64,000 nucleotides of DNA from CAIRDP01 sp037138335. Lineage in GTDB: Bacteria > Bacteroidota > Bacteroidia > Bacteroidales > FEN-979. Position numbers and translations under genes: made by a program. The stretch spans positions 115,779 through 179,778 of the forward strand of contig JBAXIO010000008.1 of NCBI GenBank assembly GCA_037138335.1, in the 5' to 3' direction. The stretch's first letter is position 1. Every line of letters starts with the position of its first letter. Positions 52,242 through 60,224 of the stretch are shown here, in pieces. The notes beneath the pieces are model-generated. The model ran no database searches. It had not been told where the DNA came from and worked only from the letters and a program-made list of their open reading frames with translations.

Positions 52242-53009
52242 CTAGTAGTAGTAAAAATCCTTCGGCTTGCGGGCATAGATGGGAACGAACCAGCTCACTT
52301 TAAGGCCGTAGAACTGGCTTGAATATTTGGTGTTGTCGTAGGCCTGGAGGTCAAAATCATACTGGCGCCGGCTCTTGGTCCAGGCCTGGATGAATTCGAA
52401 CCCGGCATAAAAATTGAGCAGCCTCGAATTGCTCATAAACAGGTAACCCAACGAAGCAGTCACCGCAATACCGCTGTTCAGGCGGTCGTAGCCTTTGCCG
52501 TAATCGTCGTTGATCTGGGGCGTGGTGCCGTCGGGATTATGGATCTTGATATGGTCCTGGATATACCCTCCGCCCAGCATCACGGTAAGTCCGCAGTTGC
52601 GGTTCGGCGCCAGGGTGGGATACATGGGAAAGATCTTCCCGAATTTTCCGTAAACACTCCAACCCCGCTCGTAATAATTGATACCGGCCATATAGCCATT
52701 CTCGTCGATGATCAGTCCCTGGTCATCGGCGATCATTTTAATAAGGGAATCTGAATTTTTTATCGTGCCCCCGAACAGGAAATTACCTTCGGCCCCGATC
52801 ACCCAGTTCGAACGGAACTTGTACTGGAACCCGCCTCCGATGCTGGAATTTCCCCCATACAGTTTGGCGAGCCCGCCCCCCGGGAACTGGTAGGAATACG
52901 TGGCGTAAAACATCGCCATCCCAATGGTTGTATCTTTTAAATTGACCTGGGCGGATGCCGTTCCCCCAAGAATCAGCGCGGCAAGTAAGACAAGTAATTT
53001 TTTCAGCAT
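52242..53009 (-). CDS. Outer-membrane beta-barrel protein
   Basis: A 255-residue protein with signal peptide (LLVLLAALILGGTASAQ) and alternating amphipathic strands (GGGFQYKFRSNWVIGAEGNF, YGLKVSWFVPIYARKP). No enzymatic motif. The C-terminus ends in aromatic residues (KDFYYY). It is similar in size and pattern to the barrel protein at 54.3 kb; the two flank the nitronate monooxygenase gene. Function unknown. Confidence 0.7.
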   Translation of the reverse strand: MLKKLLVLLAALILGGTASAQVNLKDTTIGMAMFYATYSYQFPGGGLAKLYGGNSSIGGGFQYKFRSNWVIGAEGNFLFGGTIKNSDSLIKMIADDQGLIIDENGYMAGINYYERGWSVYGKFGKIFPMYPTLAPNRNCGLTVMLGGGYIQDHIKIHNPDGTTPQINDDYGKGYDRLNSGIAVTASLGYLFMSNSRLLNFYAGFEFIQAWTKSRRQYDFDLQAYDNTKYSSQFYGLKVSWFVPIYARKPKDFYYY

Positions 53010-53021
53010 AAGTATTGGTTT

Positions 53022-53120
53022 GATGACTGGATAGCTGGATGACTGGATAGCTGGATAGCTGGATAGCTGGATGACTGGGTATCTGGATATCTAGTTATCG
53101 GCTGCGAAGCAGCTTTATCT
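53022..53120. repeat. T tract with central hairpin
   Basis: About seven units TGGATGAC/TGGATAGC, TGGGTATC, the palindrome-like TGGATATCTAGTTATC, then hairpin GCTGC-GAA-GCAGC (53101-53113) and TTTATC. The TTA at 53115-53117 is the stop codon of the convergent-side nitronate monooxygenase. Confidence 0.9.
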
Positions 53121-54221
53121 CTTCAACAATTCATCCTTCTTTCTATTAAACTCCTCTACTTTCTTGTTAAACTCGGCGACCAGTTCGTCGAAGATCTCCT
53201 TCACGCTCGAGATCTTTGTTGCCCTGAATGCATTGGTCCCGGCAAAAGCATATCCGCCTTCAAAATTACCTTTAAACGCATTGAACAATGCGGTGATGAT
53301 GCAGTACGGACTGCTGCTTATTTCGCAGGTCTTGATGCATTTGAACGGACAGGAGAAAGGATGCTTCTTGCCGGCCCTCACTTTATCGATAAAGGAATTC
53401 ACGATAGCGCGCCCCGGCATCCCAACAGGGCTCTTGATGATCTCTATGTCTTTTTCCTTTGCGTCGATATAGGTTTGCTTGAAAGCCTCGGATGCGTCGC
53501 ATTCATTGGTCGTGACAAAACGGGTCGCCATCTGAACGCCGTCGGCCCCGCATTCCATGATATCATAGATATCGCTCCCGGTATAGATCCCTCCGGCCGC
53601 GATTACGGGGATCTTGCAGTTATGTTCTTTCTCTACTTCCCTCACCTCATGCTGAACATCGCTCACGAGCTTGCAAAGCCTGTAATCCTCATCGGCGATC
53701 TGCTCCTGCTTGAAACCCAGGTGGCCGCCGGCTTTAGGGCCTTCCACCACGAAGGCATCAGGAATATATTTGTAAGTGGAAATCCATTTTGAACAGATCA
53801 GCTTTGCAGCCCGTCCCGAAGAAACGATAGGCACGAGCTTTGTCTTGCTTCCGGCCGTCAGGAAGGAAGGTAAGTCCAAAGGCAATCCGGCCCCGCAGAA
53901 TAAAATATCGGCTTTCTCCTTTATTGAGGTCTTCACCATATCGGCGAAATTCGTCATGGCAACCATCACGTTCACGCCGATAATGCCTTTTGTTTTCTCC
54001 CGCGCAATCCGCAGTTCCTCCTTTAAACCAAGTATGCTGGCTTCCAGGAAATCCCTTGAAAGATTACGGTAAAGCAATCCAAGCCCGGCACTGGAGATCA
54101 CGCCGACCCCTCCTTCGTTCGCCACCGCGACTGCAAGTCCGTTCAGCGAAACCCCCACACCCATTCCCCCCTGTATGATCGGAACCTGGATGACCAGGTT
54201 ACCTATTTTTAGTTGTTGCAT
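53115..54221 (-). CDS. Nitronate monooxygenase family flavoprotein
   Basis: A 368-residue TIM-barrel FMN protein. PIIQGGMGVGVSLNGLAVAVAN is close to the N-terminal signature. AGGIYTGSDIYDIMECGADGVQMATRF is the FMN phosphate-binding region, and the GPKAGGHLGF loop carries the His used by class I enzymes. A Cys-rich segment (CPFKCIKTCEIS) is present. It oxidises nitronates or acts as a related enoyl reductase; the substrate is not decidable. It is flanked by two barrel-protein genes and two T tracts. Confidence 0.86.
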   Translation of the reverse strand: MQQLKIGNLVIQVPIIQGGMGVGVSLNGLAVAVANEGGVGVISSAGLGLLYRNLSRDFLEASILGLKEELRIAREKTKGIIGVNVMVAMTNFADMVKTSIKEKADILFCGAGLPLDLPSFLTAGSKTKLVPIVSSGRAAKLICSKWISTYKYIPDAFVVEGPKAGGHLGFKQEQIADEDYRLCKLVSDVQHEVREVEKEHNCKIPVIAAGGIYTGSDIYDIMECGADGVQMATRFVTTNECDASEAFKQTYIDAKEKDIEIIKSPVGMPGRAIVNSFIDKVRAGKKHPFSCPFKCIKTCEISSSPYCIITALFNAFKGNFEGGYAFAGTNAFRATKISSVKEIFDELVAEFNKKVEEFNRKKDELLKR

Positions 54222-54240
54222 TTTCTTTTTTTTAATTCAG

Positions 54241-54297
54241 GATAAAGCGCTTTGCGCTCATCCAGATGTCCAGCTATCCAGCTATCCAGCTATCTAG
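54241..54297. repeat. T tract with hairpin
   Basis: Hairpin AGCGC-TTT-GCGCT (54246-54258) followed by TCATCCAG and GCTATCCA units. The barrel gene's stop codon (54294-54296) lies inside the last unit. Confidence 0.88.
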
Positions 54298-55067
54298 AAG
54301 TGGTATATCACCCCTATTCCTCCGTTTATAGTAGAAACGGTTCTTTTGATCTCATATTTTGTTGGGGCCGAATAAACCGGTATGTAGTAGATAGTCCCCG
54401 TATTGGGATCCTTGTATTCCTGGTATGATACGATCTCAGCCCCGTAAGATTTCGTCGCTTTCGGGGTCCCCCCGAGATAACCCAGGTTAAGGTCCAGCCC
54501 CCAGTGGGAGTCGAAACGGTAACCGGCAGCAAATGAAACCCCGTAACCGAACCCCGTGGCGTTCATCGATACATTCGACTGGTCTATAGGATTCTGCACA
54601 TTAAAATTCGACGATTGTGCGATGATAAGGCCGAACATTGCCTTGGCATTGACCTCCCACTTCCCGATATCTTTGATCAGAACAGGCCCCGCCATAACAT
54701 AAAGATTCGTCCAGCCCCCGTTACCGAGCTTGTACTGCGTGCCCACCGGATTGATATATTGGGCGGTATCCTTGTACCCGTTATGCTGGACGTCGAACTG
54801 GAAACCCAGTCCCCATCCTCTCTTTCCCAGCCAGTTAAGCCCAAGCTGCCCAACCCATCCATTCTGGGCGTACCCCGACTTCTGCGTATTTTTATCGGTT
54901 TGCCCGTAGCTTCCAAGCACAAACGAATAGTTAATCCCGAACTCCAGGGAAAGAAAATCTTTCTCCCTGGGTTTTTTTTCCTTTTTCTTTTCCTGCGAAA
55001 AAAGCTGGTCCGGCATCACTATGAACAATGCCATCAGCAGGGGAAGGAAATACTTCAATCGATTCAT
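54294..55067 (-). CDS. Outer-membrane beta-barrel protein
   Basis: A 257-residue protein with signal peptide (YFLPLLMALFIVMPDQLFS) and a Lys/Glu-rich linker (QEKKKEKKPREKDF). It is followed by barrel strands (LSLEFGINYSFVLGSYG, WGLGFQFDVQHNGY, SHWGLDLNLGYLGG) and a terminal strand ending GGIGVIYHF with a C-terminal aromatic, as in outer-membrane proteins. It is related in plan to the 52.2 kb gene. A -7 box lies 20 nt upstream. Confidence 0.75.
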   Translation of the reverse strand: MNRLKYFLPLLMALFIVMPDQLFSQEKKKEKKPREKDFLSLEFGINYSFVLGSYGQTDKNTQKSGYAQNGWVGQLGLNWLGKRGWGLGFQFDVQHNGYKDTAQYINPVGTQYKLGNGGWTNLYVMAGPVLIKDIGKWEVNAKAMFGLIIAQSSNFNVQNPIDQSNVSMNATGFGYGVSFAAGYRFDSHWGLDLNLGYLGGTPKATKSYGAEIVSYQEYKDPNTGTIYYIPVYSAPTKYEIKRTVSTINGGIGVIYHF

Positions 55068-55086
55068 TCAATGTAGAATATCAATG

Positions 55087-55094
55087 CAAAGATA
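55087..55094 (-). promoter_or_regulatory. Probable -7 box of the 54.3 kb barrel gene
   Basis: Minus strand TATCTTTG (TAnnTTTG), 19 nt before the ATG at 55067. Confidence 0.45.
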
Positions 55095-55210
55095 CGTATA
55101 ATTGCCGTACTTTGATCAGGGGCTTGCCAGTTTGTCGGGAATGTTTAATTTTGCCGTTAGCAAATTCGTGATGAACATGCTTTCGCGTGCATCTTTGCAT
55201 AGCTGGACAG

Positions 55211-55345
55211 GTCCGCTTTCGCTTGTAACTTTATACCGCCGCTGGGGTTTGCTACGCTACAGCCAAGGCGGCTTGTATAAATTACTCGCTCAGCGTCACT
55301 GACGGAGCTTTTGCAAAATGCTTGCTCAAGACATGCGGCTTGTGA
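55211..55345. repeat. Element P, paired copy between barrel and C69 genes
   Basis: Arms GTAACTTTATAC (55225-55236) and GTATAAATTAC (55275-55285), pairing with one bulge, plus GCCGC (55238-55242) and GCGGC (55268-55272) around loop GGGGTTTGCTACGCTACAGC. A partial extra half follows to 55345. The remaining sequence of the 335-nt gap before the C69 gene shows a TAATTTTG at 55146 but nothing else recognisable. Confidence 0.92.
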
Positions 55346-55402
55346 AATAACTTTCTGTGCATTCATCACGACTATAACCATAATAACATAAAACACACAC
55401 AT

Positions 55403-57073
55403 ATGCGCAAAACCCTGATTTTAACTTCACTGGTCATGCTAATCGCATTCCAGGCGAAACCCTGCACCAACTTCATCGTCACCAAAGGAGCATCCACCGA
55501 CGGATCGGTGATGATCTCGTATTCGGCTGATTCACACCAGCTTTACGGAGAACTTTATTTCTGGCCTGCCAAAGACTGGCCCGCCGGTGCTATGTATAAT
55601 GTCATCGAATGGGATACCCAGAAGCCCCTTGGCAAGATACCCCAGATCAAACATACCTACCAGGTGATCGGAAATATGAACGAACACCAGGTCGCTATTG
55701 GCGAAACTACTTTCGGCGGACGTGAAGAGCTTCAGCATCAGAAAGATGCAGTTGTAGACTACGGCACGCTTATTTACGTCGGACTGCAGCGTTCAAAGAC
55801 CGCCCGGGAGGCGATCAAGGTCTTTGGCGACCTCGTAGCTGCCTATGGCTATGCATCTGAAGGCGAATCGTTCAGCATTTCCGATGCGAAAGAAGCCTGG
55901 ATCCTCGAGATGATCAGCAAGGGCGACGGCCAGAAAGGCGCCGTTTGGGTTGCATTGCGCATCCCCGACGGCTGTATTTCAGGCCACGCCAACCAGGCTC
56001 GCATCACCCAGTTCCCTTTAAATGATCCCCAGAATTGTATTTACTCGGCGGATGTGATCTCGTTTGCAAGATCCAAAGGCTGGTTCGACGGCAAGGATGA
56101 AGAGTTCAGCTTCTCAGATACTTATGCACCTGTCACTTTCGGCGGAGCCCGCTTCTGCGAAGCCCGCGTTTGGGCCATGTTCAACCGCTGCAACAAGGAT
56201 ATGGGACAGTACCAGGATTATGCCATGGGCAAGGTCCAGTACAGCAAGTGGGGTTATGCCACCAACCGCATGCCTTTGTATATCAGGCCCGACCATAAGA
56301 TCTCGGCCCAGGAAATGCAGAACCTCATGCGCGACCATTATGAAGGCACCAAAATGGATATGAGCAACGATATTGGCGGAGGCCCCTTTGCCTGCCCCAT
56401 CCGCTGGAGGCCCATGACCTGGAAAGTCGATTCGGTGAATTACGTTCACGAACGCGCTACTTCGACAATGCAGACCGGCTTCGTATTCGTAGCCCAGAGC
56501 CGTTCCTGGCTGCCCGATCCAATCGGGGGGATCTTCTGGTTCGGTGTTGACGATACCTACCTTACCGTGTTCAATCCCATTTACTGCGGAACGAATAAAG
56601 TACCTAAGTCCTATGCAGCCGGTAACGGCGATATGCTTCACTGGAGCAGCACCTCAGGCTTCTGGACATTCAACTTTGTAGCCAACTGGGTTTATACCCG
56701 CTGGAGCTTTATGATCAAGGACCTCCAGAAAGTCCAGGGCGAGCTGGAAACCAGATTTGCAAAGGAAACCCCCAGGATAGACGAACAAGCCGGTGAGATG
56801 TACAAGACCGATAAGGCAAAGGCTATTGCTTTTTTGACTACTTACAGTGTAACTACCGCCGATAACACCGTGGCCCGCTGGAAAGAACTCGGCGAATACC
56901 TCTTCGTCAAATACAAAGACGGAAACATCATGAAAGAAGAGAACGGCAAGTTCAAGGATAATGGTTACGGCGTACCCGTAATGCCATCCCAGCCCGGTTA
57001 CCCGGAATGGTGGCTGAAGGAAATTGTTCGTGAGCATGGAGATGTCATCAAGGCGCCGGCAGATAAGCATTGA
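55403..57073 (+). CDS. C69 family dipeptidase
   Basis: A 556-residue Ntn-hydrolase. The signal peptide (TLILTSLVMLIAFQAKP) is followed directly by Cys in PCTNFIVTKGAS. This Cys becomes the N-terminal nucleophile after cleavage. Further family motifs are GNMNEHQVAIGETTFGG, EAWILEMISKG and GHANQARI. It is exported, probably periplasmic or surface-exposed, and cleaves dipeptides. It stands alone, with element P repeats on both sides. Confidence 0.92.
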   Translation: MRKTLILTSLVMLIAFQAKPCTNFIVTKGASTDGSVMISYSADSHQLYGELYFWPAKDWPAGAMYNVIEWDTQKPLGKIPQIKHTYQVIGNMNEHQVAIGETTFGGREELQHQKDAVVDYGTLIYVGLQRSKTAREAIKVFGDLVAAYGYASEGESFSISDAKEAWILEMISKGDGQKGAVWVALRIPDGCISGHANQARITQFPLNDPQNCIYSADVISFARSKGWFDGKDEEFSFSDTYAPVTFGGARFCEARVWAMFNRCNKDMGQYQDYAMGKVQYSKWGYATNRMPLYIRPDHKISAQEMQNLMRDHYEGTKMDMSNDIGGGPFACPIRWRPMTWKVDSVNYVHERATSTMQTGFVFVAQSRSWLPDPIGGIFWFGVDDTYLTVFNPIYCGTNKVPKSYAAGNGDMLHWSSTSGFWTFNFVANWVYTRWSFMIKDLQKVQGELETRFAKETPRIDEQAGEMYKTDKAKAIAFLTTYSVTTADNTVARWKELGEYLFVKYKDGNIMKEENGKFKDNGYGVPVMPSQPGYPEWWLKEIVREHGDVIKAPADKH

Positions 57074-57075
57074 TT

Positions 57076-57232
57076 AAACAGCGAAATGGTGGATCGCTCG
57101 CATAATTACAACGCCGCTACGGTGGCTGCGTCGCACGGTCATAAATGTTATCCTGACCTTGTGAAAGCTCCTTGCACCTGATGCGGCTTTTGTAATTTGC
57201 TACGCTCACTAAAATTCACCATTTCGCTGTTT
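57076..57232. repeat. Element P framed by a 16-bp perfect inverted repeat
   Basis: Outer arms AAACAGCGAAATGGTG (57076-57091) and CACCATTTCGCTGTTT (57217-57232) are exact reverse complements. Inner arms are AATTACAA (57104-57111) and TTGTAATT (57190-57197), with GCCGC (57113-57117) and GCGGC (57183-57187). The loop is longer (65 nt) than in other copies. It could also act as a transcription-ending structure after the C69 gene. Confidence 0.92.
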
Positions 57233-57281
57233 CACCATTTTGTTTTTTATTACATTTACAATTGAATTAACATCCTAAGAC

Positions 57282-58181
57282 ATGGAAGAATCTAACGCCA
57301 GCGGAACCCGGAAGTACAAAATGTATCTCGCAATCTTAGGGATACTTATCCTTGTGCTTGCATTCTGGTTGTTTATCCAGAGATCGCAGCTGCTGAAACT
57401 CGTTCACGAGAAAGAGACCGAGAAGAACGAACTCCAGCATGAACTCGATTCGGTGGTTGTAGAGCACAACAAGATCAAGGTCGAATACGGCGCATTAAGC
57501 GACAGCCTGAAAGCTAAAGACAGCCTGATCCTTGCTAACGCCGTCGAGATCAAAAAGCTGCTCGACACCCAGTGGGAATACGACAAGGTGCGTAAAAAGC
57601 TGGCAATGCTCCAAACCGTAGCCCAGGGATACATCCGCCAGATGGACTCTCTTTATACGGTGAACCGCGAACTCACAGCCGAGAACGAAAAAGTGAGGGC
57701 TGAAGTGCGCACTGAGAAAAACCGCAACCAGACCCTCATAAAGGATAAGGAAGACCTGAAAGAAAAGATGAACCAGGCGGCTTATATCAAAGCTTATGAC
57801 GTGACCGCATCGGCATGGAAAGTCAAAGGAGGAGGCAAGGAAACCGTGACCGACAAGGCCTCGCGTACCGAACGCCTTAAAGTAAGCTTTACCCTGGGTG
57901 AAAATCCCCTGGTCCCCGCCGGTAAACGCTCCATCTATGTAAGGATACAGCGCCCCGATAACGTTGTGGTGCAGAAGACAAAATACGATGTATTCACCTT
58001 CAACGGGCAATCGCTTCCCTATTCTATCCGTGAAGACGTCAATTACACAGGAAAAGCCCAGAACCTCACTGTAGTCTGGAATAAAAAAGACAACGACGTC
58101 CCCGCCATGAAAGGGAAGTACATTATTTCGGTGTTTACAGATGATAAGGAGATAGGCGAAGGGAGTTTTGAATTAAAATAA
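57282..58181 (+). CDS. Membrane-anchored coiled-coil protein with C-terminal beta domain
   Basis: A 299-residue protein. One membrane segment (MYLAILGILILVLAFWLFI, residues ~14-32) is followed by a long coiled coil (~35-165, heptads rich in Glu, Lys and Leu). A globular domain follows (~170-299: LKVSFTLGENPLVP, YVRIQRPDNVVV, YIISVFTDDKEIGEGSFELK). No known enzyme motif; it could be an envelope spacer or sensor. The ATG at 57282 follows a 100-nt leader without a clear promoter. Confidence 0.65.
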   Translation: MEESNASGTRKYKMYLAILGILILVLAFWLFIQRSQLLKLVHEKETEKNELQHELDSVVVEHNKIKVEYGALSDSLKAKDSLILANAVEIKKLLDTQWEYDKVRKKLAMLQTVAQGYIRQMDSLYTVNRELTAENEKVRAEVRTEKNRNQTLIKDKEDLKEKMNQAAYIKAYDVTASAWKVKGGGKETVTDKASRTERLKVSFTLGENPLVPAGKRSIYVRIQRPDNVVVQKTKYDVFTFNGQSLPYSIREDVNYTGKAQNLTVVWNKKDNDVPAMKGKYIISVFTDDKEIGEGSFELK

Positions 58182-58183
58182 AG

Positions 58184-58328
58184 ATGACTGGATAGCTGGA
58201 TAACTGGATAGCTGGATAGCTGGATGACTGGATGACTGGAGAGCTGGATATTCAGTTATCGCAGCGAAGCTGCTTGTCTAGTTATCCAGTAATCCCAGCG
58301 AAGCTGCTAACCCAGTTGTCCAGAAACC
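58184..58328. repeat. T tract with two hairpins between coiled-coil gene and pfkA
   Basis: Nine or more TGGATAGC-type units, then GTTATC and hairpin GCAGC-GAA-GCTGC (58261-58273), reversed units, a second CAGC-GAA-GCTG (58296-58306), and more reversed units. It covers most of the 179-nt gap. Confidence 0.92.
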
Positions 58329-58360
58329 GGCTGAGCGCAGCAAAGCCAAATATCTAAAAC

Positions 58361-59383
58361 ATGAAAATAGGTATACTTACTGCAGGTGGTGATTGCCCGG
58401 GTATCAACGCGGCGATCCGCGGTGTGGGAAAGACTGCGATCCTGGAATACGGGATGGAAGTCATTGGGATTTCGGCAGGTTTCCTCGGACTGATAAACCA
58501 GGAATATACCGTGCTCGACGAGAACCAGTTATCGGGCATACTTACCGTGGGTGGCACGATCCTGGGAACCTCACGCGAGAACCCGTTCAAGAAGTCAGCC
58601 ACTTTCAACACCATCGACAAGCCAAAACTCATCCGCAAACATTATAATGAACTCGGGCTCGACGCTCTCGTATGTATTGGCGGGAACGGCACCCAGCGCA
58701 CTGCAGCCCTGCTTGCCGAAGAAGGCCTTAATGTGATAGGCATCCCTAAAACCATTGATAATGATGTGTTTGGCACGGATGTCACTTTCGGTTTTGACTC
58801 TGCCGTATGGATCGCGACCGAAGCTATCGACCGCCTTCACAGCACCGCAAACAGCCACAAACGCATCATGGTCATCGAGGTGATGGGTCATCATGCAGGC
58901 TGGCTTGCCTTATACTCAGGCATTGCAGGCGGGGGAGATGTCATCCTCATACCCGAAATAGAATACAAGATCGAAACCGTGGCCAAATGCCTTAAAAAAC
59001 GCGCCATCAATAAAAAACCTTACTCCATCGTGGTCGTCGCCGAAGGCATCCCCAGGCCCAAGGAACAGTCGGCAGCCCAGTACATCGGCAACAGCATCAA
59101 AGAACTCACCGGCCTCGAGACCCGCGAAACCATACTCGGGTACATCCAGCGCGGAGGCACACCCTCCCCTATGGACCGCGTGCTTGCTACAAGATACGGA
59201 GCTTATGCCGTGGAACTCATCGCCGCCAAGAAATTCGGCCGCATGGTTTCCCTCAAAGGCAATGACGTGACCTCGGTATCGCTCAAAGACGTGGGAGGCA
59301 AGCTGCGCCTCGTCCCCGCAAACGACCCGCTCGTTGAAAAAGCCCGCAAAATGGATATCTGCTTCGGCAGCGGGGGGTGCTGA
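58361..59383 (+). CDS. pfkA: 6-phosphofructokinase
   Basis: A 340-residue glycolytic enzyme making fructose 1,6-bisphosphate. The N-terminal phosphate loop is LTAGGDCPGINAAIRG. The donor-selecting positions read GGNGTQ (Gly, ATP-type at E. coli position 104) and PKTIDNDV (Lys, PPi-type at position 124), a mixed signature of long-known ambiguous clades, so ATP or PPi use cannot be settled. The catalytic Asp is in TIDND, and substrate motif IEVMGHHAGWLA is present. The stop TGA runs directly into an element P half (TGATCGCTCGC). Confidence 0.93.
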   Translation: MKIGILTAGGDCPGINAAIRGVGKTAILEYGMEVIGISAGFLGLINQEYTVLDENQLSGILTVGGTILGTSRENPFKKSATFNTIDKPKLIRKHYNELGLDALVCIGGNGTQRTAALLAEEGLNVIGIPKTIDNDVFGTDVTFGFDSAVWIATEAIDRLHSTANSHKRIMVIEVMGHHAGWLALYSGIAGGGDVILIPEIEYKIETVAKCLKKRAINKKPYSIVVVAEGIPRPKEQSAAQYIGNSIKELTGLETRETILGYIQRGGTPSPMDRVLATRYGAYAVELIAAKKFGRMVSLKGNDVTSVSLKDVGGKLRLVPANDPLVEKARKMDICFGSGGC

Positions 59384-59610
59384 TCGCTCGCATCTTCACA
59401 CCGCTTCTGCGCCGGTCGCTCATATATACGCAACGTCGCTGCGTCGGTCGCTCGTATCAATGCAACGCTGCTGCGCCTTATCTGCGCTCAACTTTACATA
59501 TCCCAAAATCTCATCAAATCCCAGTTTCGCTTCGATAAGCCAAGGCAGCTTTTGCATTATACTTCGCTCTATACAACCAAGGCGACTTTTGCATTATACT
59601 TCGCTCCTGA
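59384..59610. repeat. Composite array of element P halves after pfkA
   Basis: Three left halves in tandem: stems GCATCTTCACAC, CATATATACGCAA and GTATCAATGCAA, followed by GCTTC, GTCGC and GCTGC respectively. Then, after ~50 nt of other sequence, two right halves (AAGGCAGCTTTTGCATTATA and AAGGCGACTTTTGCATTATA). Left halves 2 and 3 have matching stem pentamers in the right halves (GTCGC/GCGAC, GCTGC/GCAGC), a nested arrangement. The last half joins a T tract directly. Confidence 0.85.
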
Positions 59611-59613
59611 CAG

Positions 59614-59770
59614 CCCGTTATCCCGTATCTCGCTATCCCGTTATCCCGTATCCCGCTATCCCGTTATCCCGTATCTCGCTATCCCGTTATCCCGTATCCC
59701 GCTATCCCGTTATCCCGTATCCCGCTATCCCTTATCTCGCTATCCCGCATCCCGTTATCCCGCATCCCGG
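59614..59770. repeat. T tract: CCCGTTAT/CCCGTAT/CYCGCTAT units, 23-bp higher-order repeat
   Basis: About 21 units of alternating length 8, 7 and 8 (CCCGTTAT, CCCGTAT, CTCGCTAT or CCCGCTAT), giving a 23-bp super-unit repeated four times before degenerating. The tract and the preceding P array make up the 484-nt gap between pfkA and higB, apart from the higBA promoter region. Confidence 0.94.
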
Positions 59771-59806
59771 TTTTGTATCACTTTTTCATCTTTTCCGGAT
59801 TAAGTG

Positions 59807-59852
59807 AACAAACAATGTTTGTTTCTATATTTAGAAACATTTCGTAACTTTG
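59807..59852 (+). promoter_or_regulatory. higBA promoter with nested operator-like palindromes
   Basis: The -7 box TAACTTTG is at 59845-59852 and TTTG at 59818-59821. Between them lies GTTTCTA-TATT-TAGAAAC (59821-59838), and overlapping upstream is AACAAAC-AAT-GTTTGTT (59807-59823). Perfect inverted repeats placed between the promoter boxes fit autoregulation by the HigA-like antitoxin (inference). Confidence 0.6.
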
Positions 59853-59867
59853 TAAACTTAATTGTTC

Positions 59868-60215
59868 ATGAATGAGAAAACAATAGAGATCATCTTTTTA
59901 AAACCAGCTGAAAATTTTCTTGATAATATCGATACAGTGGCAAGATTAAAACTGGCATTCTCGATGCGCAAAACGAAATCAAGACTTTTTGGAGATTGGT
60001 TTAAAAAAATGGCTGGCACTAAGGGGTTATTTGAATTCAGGGTGGAATATCAAGGTAAATGCTTCAGGATATTCGCTTTTTGGGATTCACGGGAAAAAAA
60101 CCAAGCACTTATTGTTTGTACTCACGGATTTTTTAAGAAAACCAATAGAACCCCAAAATCAGAAATTATCAGAGCTGAACAAATAAAGCAACAATATTTT
60201 AATGGATTAATTTAG
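59868..60215 (+). CDS. higB: HigB/RelE-family toxin (phage-derived Gp49-like)
   Basis: A 115-residue protein starting MNEKTIEIIFLKPAENFLDN; the TTG 6 nt upstream is less likely. RelE-fold hallmarks of the Gp49/HigB group are visible: FEFRVEYQGKCFRIFAFWD and LIVCTHGFFKKTNRTPKSEI. These toxins cleave mRNA on the ribosome. The toxin gene precedes the antitoxin gene, the usual higBA order, and both are AT-richer than neighbours, suggesting horizontal origin. Confidence 0.88.
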   Translation: MNEKTIEIIFLKPAENFLDNIDTVARLKLAFSMRKTKSRLFGDWFKKMAGTKGLFEFRVEYQGKCFRIFAFWDSREKNQALIVCTHGFFKKTNRTPKSEIIRAEQIKQQYFNGLI

Positions 60216-60224
60216 GATAATAAA

